Shown here piece after piece: positions 23,731-28,835 of a stretch of 28,835 nt of DNA (positions within the stretch are counted from its first letter, which is position 1; every line of letters begins with the position of its first letter). The notes beneath the pieces were generated by a model, which saw nothing but the letters and a program-made list of their open reading frames with translations, was not told the DNA's origin and searched no databases. The stretch lies in NCBI GenBank assembly GCA_036788215.1, contig DAIQNV010000040.1, positions 1-28,835 of the forward strand, written 5' to 3'. The stretch is from DAIQNV01 sp036788215. Lineage in GTDB: Bacteria; Planctomycetota; Phycisphaerae; Phycisphaerales; UBA1924. Made by a program: the position numbers and the translations under genes.

Positions 23731-25023
23731 TCAAGGACACCCGGCGCTGAACGCCCCCAGGAACGCCCCCACATCCGCGAAAGTGAACTGCCCCGCCGGC
23801 GCTGCAAGGTCCGCCGCCGGGTCCTGCGCCGCAAAGGCAGACAGGAAGAACGACACATCCGCGAAGGTCAACTCCCCGAACGGCGCCGCCAGGTCGGCCA
23901 CACAAGGCGCCGCCGTCGCGATGTCCCACCCGATCGCATCGAACGCCCGGAGGTCCGCGTCGGAGAAGAAATCCGGGAACCCGTTCTCCCCGAACGCGAT
24001 CGCGGGCTCCATCACCCCGATCCGCCCGTTGAACCCCGCCGCCCCGGTCTCGTCCCAGTGCGACGCCTGGTACACCGTCCCGTTCGACATCGCGAACTCC
24101 CCGACCGTGTCGGCAAAGGCGTGCCCATCGCTGAACCCGACGAACAGCGCCCGGGGGAACACGCCGAACTCCGCCCCGCTCGCGGGCACGCCCGGGTTGC
24201 CCGACGCACCCACAGGGAAACGCTGCAGGTCAAGAGCCGCGCCGAAGTCGATGCCGAACTCAACGACGTTCACGAACCCGAGCGCGTGCCCCACCTCGTG
24301 CACCAGCACATCGACACCCGAGAGCGCCCGCCCGCCGGGCGGAGCCGTGATCCCGTCCGAAGGATCGAAGTCGATATCCCCCGCGACGAAGATCTGCGCA
24401 TCCACATCATCCGGCGCCGTCACACCGATCGCCCGCAGGTTCGCGGTCGTCACCACGATCGTCGTCTCCTGCATCACCGCACCACCGGGCGAACGCACCA
24501 CCGGGAACGATCCCGCCGGCAGCAGCCCCGGCACGACATCGTCCGCGTCCGCGTCCGCGATCAGCGCCGCCCGATACTCCTCGTAGGGCAGCGCAAAGAA
24601 GGTCACCGCCGCCGCACCGAGCCCCCCGCCCGAGCCGAACTCGATATCGAGACGCACCGTCACCGGGTCCGCGAACAGCGACGCGTAGTAGTCCGCGGTG
24701 AACTGCAGCGCGTCCACGATCTCGGGCGTCAACGCGCCCGTCGCGTTGAACTCGAGCGTCAGCCCCGCGCCACGTTCCGCAGAAGAACGCACCAGCACCC
24801 CGGGCCCCGCCGACCGCGCCGGCACCACCACCGCCCCCGAAACATCCACCCCGGGCGACACCGGCATGCACAGCCGACGCCAGACCACCAGCCGCTCAGC
24901 CTCCACCAAACGCCCGTCCGGCATCACCACCTCCGCCACGCCCCGCTCGACCACCCGCCCACGCGATGGATCCACCGAGCCCATCGACGCCAACGCCGCC
25001 GCGATCGAAATCGTCAGAACCAC
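23731..25023 (-). CDS. Exported zinc metalloprotease (NF038122-like) with GC-type dockerin tail
   Basis: The start is taken as GTG 25023, which has AAGGAG 6 nt upstream and opens a signal-like segment (MVLTISIAAALASMG); the frame is open to 25083. The 430-aa product has the zinc motif HEVGHALGF (H242, E243, H246), a region about 370-385 ending DLRAFDAIGWDI, and MEPAIAFGE before it. This resembles the NF038122-type metalloproteases of planctomycetes. The position of a third His ligand (11th residue of the extended motif) is Asn, so the third zinc ligand is unclear. Two dockerin-like repeats end the protein (about 375-430, GCP). A role in extracellular protein breakdown is likely. Its 3' end is nearly identical to that of the hydrolase gene at 25515. 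Confidence 0.82.
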   Translation of the reverse strand: MVLTISIAAALASMGSVDPSRGRVVERGVAEVVMPDGRLVEAERLVVWRRLCMPVSPGVDVSGAVVVPARSAGPGVLVRSSAERGAGLTLEFNATGALTPEIVDALQFTADYYASLFADPVTVRLDIEFGSGGGLGAAAVTFFALPYEEYRAALIADADADDVVPGLLPAGSFPVVRSPGGAVMQETTIVVTTANLRAIGVTAPDDVDAQIFVAGDIDFDPSDGITAPPGGRALSGVDVLVHEVGHALGFVNVVEFGIDFGAALDLQRFPVGASGNPGVPASGAEFGVFPRALFVGFSDGHAFADTVGEFAMSNGTVYQASHWDETGAAGFNGRIGVMEPAIAFGENGFPDFFSDADLRAFDAIGWDIATAAPCVADLAAPFGELTFADVSFFLSAFAAQDPAADLAAPAGQFTFADVGAFLGAFSAGCP

Positions 25024-25222
25024 GTCCCGCTCCTTCCCGAGTCGCGCAAGCGACCCCGTCGCCATCCCCCGAACGAGACCCACGGCTCAACAAGAGCGAC
25101 ACCGCCCCGCCGCGACCGGGAACCCGGCCCACCAGATCCGCACAAACACCCCCCCCGGTTCCCCCAAAACCCCCAGCACCGCCCCCCCTCACCCCCTCAC
25201 CCGCTCACCCCCCCCACGGCTC
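25024..25222. other. Spacer upstream of the metalloprotease gene
   Basis: C-rich spacer that should carry the metalloprotease promoter close to 25023. Apart from the Shine-Dalgarno at 25030-25035 (minus strand) I see no clear signal and no gene. Confidence 0.3.
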
Positions 25223-25333
25223 CATACCTCCGTACCTCCGTACCTCCGTACCTCCGTACCTCCGTACCTCCGTGGCTTCGTGGCTTCGTGGCTTCGTGGC
25301 TTCATGCCTTCGTGCCTCCGCTCTCCCTCACTT
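25223..25333. repeat. Octamer tandem array, left of the gap
   Basis: About 14 units with an 8-bp period: CATACCTC, five of CGTACCTC, four of CGTGGCTT, CATGCCTT, CGTGCCTC, CGCTCTCC and the partial CTCACTT. Unit type switches along the array, so it grew in blocks. Its last 55 bp (25279-25333) are repeated exactly at 25434-25488 on the far side of the gap. Confidence 0.9.
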
Positions 25334-25433
25334 NNNNNNNNNNNNNNNNNNNNNNNNNNNNNNNNNNNNNNNNNNNNNNNNNNNNNNNNNNNNNNNNNNN
25401 NNNNNNNNNNNNNNNNNNNNNNNNNNNNNNNNN
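25334..25433. other. Assembly gap of 100 Ns
   Basis: Exactly 100 Ns, the conventional placeholder for a gap of unknown size. The 55 bp that end at its left edge equal the 55 bp that begin at its right edge, so the two contigs may really overlap with nothing missing. Open frames reading through it are meaningless. Confidence 0.98.
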
Positions 25434-25488
25434 CGTGGCTTCGTGGCTTCGTGGCTTCATGCCTTCGTGCCTCCGCTCTCCCTCACTT
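25434..25488. repeat. Octamer tandem array, right of the gap
   Basis: Three CGTGGCTT units, then CATGCCTT, CGTGCCTC, CGCTCTCC, CTCACTT. It is identical to 25279-25333. It leads straight into the AAAGGGCC/ATTTGG element and the hydrolase stop codon. Confidence 0.9.
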
Positions 25489-25514
25489 TGGCCCTTTCCA
25501 AATGCGGCCCTTTA
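25487..25514. repeat. AAAGGGCC/ATTTGG element, copy 3, abutting a stop codon
   Basis: On the minus strand it follows the hydrolase TGA immediately: TAAAGGGCC then GCATTTGGAAAGGGCC. The TTTGG/CCAAA pair at the left edge can form a short stem. It may act as a 3' transcript element. Confidence 0.7.
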
Positions 25515-26687
25515 TCACGGACACCCCGCGCTGAACGCCCCCAGAAACGCCCCCACATCCGCGAACGTGAACTCCCCCGCCGGCGCTGCGAGGTCCGCCG
25601 CCGGGTCCTGCGACGCGAACGCCGCGAGGAAGAACGACACATCCGCGAAGGTCAGCTCCCCGAACGGCGCCGCCAAGTCCGCCAAGCAGTCGCACGAGGG
25701 CAGCGCCGCCAGCCGAGCCGCAAGCCAGGGCGAGAGGCGCCCCAGAGCGCCCGGCAGCACCCCGTGCCCGGCCCCCTGCACAGGCAGGTATTCCGCTTCG
25801 GTCCCCGCGAGCCGCAGCGCATCGTACAGCCGCACGCTCTGGCCGATCGGCACCACATCGTCCGCCGTCCCGTGCGCGATGAACATCGGCACATTGCTCG
25901 TCGCATCCAGCGCCGCCTGCGCCGGCGACCCCGTCGAAGCCAGGTGCACCAGCGACACCCAGGGTTCCTCGGTGCTATCGATATTCGCGCGGATCTCCCC
26001 GACCGAAAGCCCGTGTACGCCCGAGCCCAGCAGCAGCGACACGCCCGAGTCCGCCGCATCGTGGGCCACCGTCGTCCCGGGCGGGTCGGTCACGTCGAGA
26101 CTCAGGAAGAGCAGGTCCGCAGGACCATAGAAACTCACCGCGAGCTGCACATCGCTCGAAACGCCCGGGTAGTCCCCGAGCGTCCCCTCGAGAAAGGCGT
26201 CCCCGTTCGTCGTCCCCAGGACCGCCGCCAGGTGCCCGCCCGCGCTCAGGCCCCACGCGATGAACGCGCAGGGATCAACCCCCAGGTCCGAAGCGTTCGC
26301 CCGCAGCCACCGCACCGCCGCCTTCACATCGTGCGCCTGCGCAGGCCACACCACCGGCGCCGGGCTGTAGAGGTCCCCCTGCGTCGTCAGCCGGTACGAC
26401 ACGCTCGCCACCGCGTACCCCGCCTGCCGGAAGACGAGCGAGGCCCCCGTGTTCGCCTTCGACCCGTTCTGCCACCCGCCCCCGTGGATCCACACGATCA
26501 AGGGCGACGGACCATCCCCCGAGAGCGCCGGGTAGAAGTCCAGCTCCAACGCCACCCCACCCACCCCCCCCACCCCTCCCACCGTCGCAAAGGTGTAGGT
26601 ATCGGGCTGGGCCGACGCGGGCCGCGCGAACACGCCGACCACACCCACCAGCAACGCCCCCAAACACAACCAAGTCATCGCGCGCAT
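25515..26687 (-). CDS. Exported alpha/beta hydrolase (esterase-like) with GC-type dockerin tail
   Basis: ATG 26687 is chosen for GGAGG 6 nt upstream and the signal peptide that follows (residues 1-26, ending ASA-Q); the open frame extends to 26762. The 390-aa enzyme has the oxyanion-hole motif HGGGW (68-72), nucleophile S148 in GLSAGG, acid D276 or D277 in GTADDVVP, and H308 in GAGHG, as in the BD-FAE/carboxylesterase group. It likely hydrolyses ester bonds in extracellular polymers such as acetylated or feruloylated polysaccharides; substrate is inference. A Val-Gly-Gly repeat (about 37-44) follows the signal peptide. Two dockerin-like repeats end the protein (about 332-390, GCP). Confidence 0.88.
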   Translation of the reverse strand: MRAMTWLCLGALLVGVVGVFARPASAQPDTYTFATVGGVGGVGGVALELDFYPALSGDGPSPLIVWIHGGGWQNGSKANTGASLVFRQAGYAVASVSYRLTTQGDLYSPAPVVWPAQAHDVKAAVRWLRANASDLGVDPCAFIAWGLSAGGHLAAVLGTTNGDAFLEGTLGDYPGVSSDVQLAVSFYGPADLLFLSLDVTDPPGTTVAHDAADSGVSLLLGSGVHGLSVGEIRANIDSTEEPWVSLVHLASTGSPAQAALDATSNVPMFIAHGTADDVVPIGQSVRLYDALRLAGTEAEYLPVQGAGHGVLPGALGRLSPWLAARLAALPSCDCLADLAAPFGELTFADVSFFLAAFASQDPAADLAAPAGEFTFADVGAFLGAFSAGCP

Positions 26688-26770
26688 AACCGCCCTCCGG
26701 AGGAAACCATCCAAGGCACCAACGCCGCTCGCCCCACAAGATTGCACCCGCCCCCGAACCAACCACGCCC

Positions 26771-26801
26771 GGTGCCACTGACCTGGCTCTGCAGGTCAGT
26801 G
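26771..26801. repeat. REP-like palindrome, second copy
   Basis: GGTGCC leads into a perfect 10-bp stem at 26776-26801 (CACTGACCTG, loop GCTCTG, CAGGTCAGTG). The same GGTGCCAYTGACCTG edge starts the element at 2181, with compensatory T-to-C and A-to-G changes that keep the stem paired. Confidence 0.7.
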
Positions 26802-26830
26802 CCCCCCAAGCCCGAGCCCCCCAACCTCAA

Positions 26831-26896
26831 CCCGGAACCCAGAACCCAGAACCCAGAACCCCGAGATCTGAGATCTGAGATCTGAGATCTGAGATC
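26831..26896. repeat. Heptamer tandem arrays
   Basis: Two adjacent period-7 arrays: CCCGGAA plus three CCCAGAA (26831-26858), then four GAGATCT and a partial fifth (26863-26896). Heptanucleotide arrays of this kind recall the short tandemly repeated repeats of cyanobacteria. Confidence 0.85.
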
Positions 26897-26912
26897 CCAT
26901 CCGCTCCCCCTC

Positions 26913-26936
26913 CGTGCCTCCGTGCCTCCGTACCTC
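26913..26936. repeat. Short octamer array
   Basis: Two CGTGCCTC units and one CGTACCTC. They use the same unit sequences as the arrays near 23650 and 25230. Confidence 0.75.
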
Positions 26937-27216
26937 CCGCCCACCCCAAAACCCCCCACCCCCAAATTCTCTCACATTTTCTATCTCCCCGCCCCCCAAC
27001 CACTTACCCCCAGCCCCACCGGCGAACCCGACCGCTCCGTGCGCACAGGCGCGCCGCCCTCCCGGTCTTCCGGAACAACCAGGAGGAGACCCGATGCTCG
27101 CACAGATCGCCGCCCGAGCCCGCCGAGCCCGCGCCGCAAGCCAGGCCCACGACCGCGCCACCGTCCCGACCCCCGCCCGGCCCGGCCCGCCCGACCATCA
27201 GGCCCAGGGGGCCCGA

Positions 27217-28785
27217 TCAGCTGTGGATGACCCGACCCTCGCTCGCCAGCGCCGCCTCGTGGACGCTCTCGTGCATCGTCGGGTGCGCGTGGATCGTCGC
27301 GATGAGCTCCTCGGTCGTCGCTTCCATCCGCCTGGCCAGGCTCAGCTCCGCGATCAGCTCGGTCGCCTGGTCGCCCATGATGTGCGCACCGAGGATCTCG
27401 CCCCGGGGCAGGCCACGGATGATCTTGACGAACCCGTCCGTGTGCGCCGCCGCGATCGCCTTGCCGAGCGCCGTGAACGGGAACTGCCCGACCTCGTAGT
27501 CCTCGCCCTTCTTGAGCCCGCGCTGCTTGAGCACCTGCTCGGTGAAGCCCACGCTCGCGACCTGGGGCTGGCAGTAGGTGCACCCCGGGATGACCGTGTA
27601 GTCGATCGGGATCGGCTCGTGCTTCTCCTTGCCGTCCTGGTACGCGATCCGCTCCACGCACGCGATCGCCTCCTCGCTCGCGACGTGCGCCAGCCAGGGC
27701 GGCCCGATCACATCGCCCACCGCGTAGACCCCGCTGACGCTCGTCTTGTAGGTGAGCGCCTGGGGCTCCATCGGGCTGTCGGGCCCGATCGGCACGTAGT
27801 CCGTCTTGATGTGACCCTTCACGATCTCGATCCCGAGCGAGTCCTCGAACAGCCCGTCGAACCGCCCCACCACCCCGATCGCCAGCAGCACCCGATCCGC
27901 CTCGAGGGTCTTCGCTTCCTTCTCGACCGCCTTGCCATCCTTGAAGGGCGCGATGGTGACCTTCACGCCCTCCTTGGTCTTCTCGACACCGGTCAGCGTC
28001 TGGCCCAGCTCGAAGGTAAAGCCCATCTTCTTGTAGGTCTTGAGCATCGCCTTCGAGATGTCCTCGTCCTCGACCGGCAGGATCCGGTCCATCATCTCGA
28101 CGACGGTCACCTCCGTGCCGAACTGCTTGTAGAAGTAGCCGAACTCCATCCCGATCGCGCCCGAGCCCACGATGATGAGCTTCTTCGGGCGCTCCTTGTT
28201 GTACATCGCCTCCCGCGCACCCCAGATCCGGTCGCCGTCGAACTTCGCGAAGGGCAGGTCCCGCGCCACCGACCCGGTCGCGATGATCACCCGCCCCGCG
28301 GTGATCGTCTCCCGCGCCTTGTCCGCAGGCGTCGCCGGCGCGCTCGTCAATTCCTCCTGCACCTCGCAGTCGCGCAATTCGATCTGGCAGGGCGTCCCGC
28401 CCGTCCCGCCCTTCACGATCTTCGCGTGCGCCACGAAGTGGGTGATCTTGTTCTTCTTCATCAAGAACTCGACACCCTTGTTCAGCTTGCTCGCCACATC
28501 ACGGCTGCGCCCGATGACCTTGTCCCAGTCGAAGCTCACCTCGCCCTTGATCGTGAGGCCCCAGTCCTCCTGGTGGGCGAGCTTCTCCATCAGCTCCGCG
28601 TTGCTCAGGAGCGCCTTGGACGGGATGCAGCCCCAGTTGAGGCACACGCCCCCGAGTTTCGCCCGGTCCACGACCGCGACCGAGTAGCCCAGCTGGGCCG
28701 CCCGGATCGCCCCGACATACCCGCCGGGCCCGCCGCCGACGACGACGATATCGAAGTGCTTGTTGCCACCAGAGTTATCTGCCAT
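27217..28785 (-). CDS. lpd: Dihydrolipoyl dehydrogenase (E3)
   Basis: A 522-aa flavoprotein that reoxidises dihydrolipoamide to lipoamide with NAD+ in 2-oxoacid dehydrogenase complexes and the glycine cleavage system. The FAD-binding motif GGGPGGYVGA is at residues 17-26. The redox disulphide GGVCLNWGCIPSK has C48 and C53. The NAD-binding motif GSGAIGMEFG follows mid-protein. The interface domain ends with the catalytic His-Glu pair in HPTMHE (H501, E506). It is slightly longer than the usual 470 aa because of a hydrophilic insert (about 150-170, ELTSAPATPADKARE). A GGAG lies about 8 nt before the ATG. No E1 or E2 gene is in view, so which complex it serves is unknown. Confidence 0.97.
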   Translation of the reverse strand: MADNSGGNKHFDIVVVGGGPGGYVGAIRAAQLGYSVAVVDRAKLGGVCLNWGCIPSKALLSNAELMEKLAHQEDWGLTIKGEVSFDWDKVIGRSRDVASKLNKGVEFLMKKNKITHFVAHAKIVKGGTGGTPCQIELRDCEVQEELTSAPATPADKARETITAGRVIIATGSVARDLPFAKFDGDRIWGAREAMYNKERPKKLIIVGSGAIGMEFGYFYKQFGTEVTVVEMMDRILPVEDEDISKAMLKTYKKMGFTFELGQTLTGVEKTKEGVKVTIAPFKDGKAVEKEAKTLEADRVLLAIGVVGRFDGLFEDSLGIEIVKGHIKTDYVPIGPDSPMEPQALTYKTSVSGVYAVGDVIGPPWLAHVASEEAIACVERIAYQDGKEKHEPIPIDYTVIPGCTYCQPQVASVGFTEQVLKQRGLKKGEDYEVGQFPFTALGKAIAAAHTDGFVKIIRGLPRGEILGAHIMGDQATELIAELSLARRMEATTEELIATIHAHPTMHESVHEAALASEGRVIHS

Positions 28786-28835
28786 GGGGTCTGCTCCAGA
28801 TCAGAGTGCGTGGGTCTGGATGGTATGGGGTTCGC

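Larger units (their letters stand above)
26688..27216. other. Repeat-rich spacer between the hydrolase and lpd genes
   Basis: No convincing gene. The spacer holds a REP-like palindrome (26771-26801), heptamer arrays (26831-26896), a short octamer array (26913-26936), then a T/C-rich stretch (26960-27000). The part from 27090 on looks coding-like on the plus strand, but that frame runs antisense into lpd. The hydrolase promoter should be in the first 80 bp. Confidence 0.5.

Noticed and set aside
25223..25488. Octamer arrays as a CRISPR array
   Set aside because: The repeats are 8 bp and directly adjacent, with no spacers of 25-40 bp and no cas genes.
23650..26885. Long plus-strand frames reading through the N gap
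   Set aside because: They are antisense to the metalloprotease and hydrolase genes and include undefined residues from the 100 Ns.
27094..27540. Plus-strand frame from ATG 27094 with a strong AGGAGG 7 nt upstream
   Set aside because: The ribosome-binding site is attractive, but the frame is Arg/Ala-rich and soon runs antisense into lpd. No recognisable protein content, so it is treated as chance.

Overview
The window is GC-rich (most genes look about 70% G+C) and reads as a planctomycete of the class Phycisphaerae, probably a draft or metagenome-derived scaffold because it contains a 100-N gap. The main taxonomic clue is the C-terminal double repeat of the form ADLAxPxGxxTFADIxAFLxAF...GCP. 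It ends six predicted exported proteins and matches the 'GC-type dockerin' anchor known mainly from Phycisphaerales. The assignment is inference, since no rRNA gene is present.

Layout. The left part (1-9132) is mostly housekeeping: nuoE (complex I, minus), a CPBP-type membrane protease (plus), an 800-bp non-coding region with strong repeated hairpins, a two-module ABC-2 permease (plus), rpoN (minus), a lower-GC DUF3800 gene divergent from rpoN, and recR (minus). A membrane-tethered tyrosine-phosphatase-like gene overlaps the start of a GT39 glycosyltransferase by 4 bp (plus). After a 371-bp hairpin-rich spacer comes a CgeB-like glycosyltransferase (plus).

The centre and right (12518-26687) form an island of exported proteins, nearly all on the minus strand. 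In plus-coordinate order they are: a GH13 alpha-amylase-family enzyme, an M43 metalloprotease, a beta-propeller-like protein, a short 'YQGRL' protein, a 135-aa dockerin protein, two paralogous YQGRL proteins ending in an S74 self-cleaving intramolecular chaperone, a TetR regulator (plus strand, divergent from the second S74 gene), a zinc metalloprotease and an alpha/beta hydrolase. Six of these carry the GC-type dockerin tail. Good Shine-Dalgarno sequences and signal peptides fix most starts. The S74-A, 135-aa dockerin and short YQGRL genes are 28-32 bp apart and look like one operon. The window ends with lpd (dihydrolipoyl dehydrogenase, minus).

Intergenic DNA is unusually structured. It holds octamer tandem arrays (CGTNNCTY type), heptamer arrays, a REP-like palindrome present twice, and an AAAGGGCC/ATTTGG element present three times. 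Two copies of that element abut the stop codons of dockerin genes. The 100-N gap lies inside an octamer array and is flanked on both sides by the same 55 bp, so it is probably an assembly artefact.

The best candidates for something undescribed are the tandem hairpin RNA-like unit at 2308-2465, the self-processing S74 fibre locus embedded in the dockerin secretome, and the 3'-end 'dockerin plus downstream tail' block that seems to have spread as a unit.
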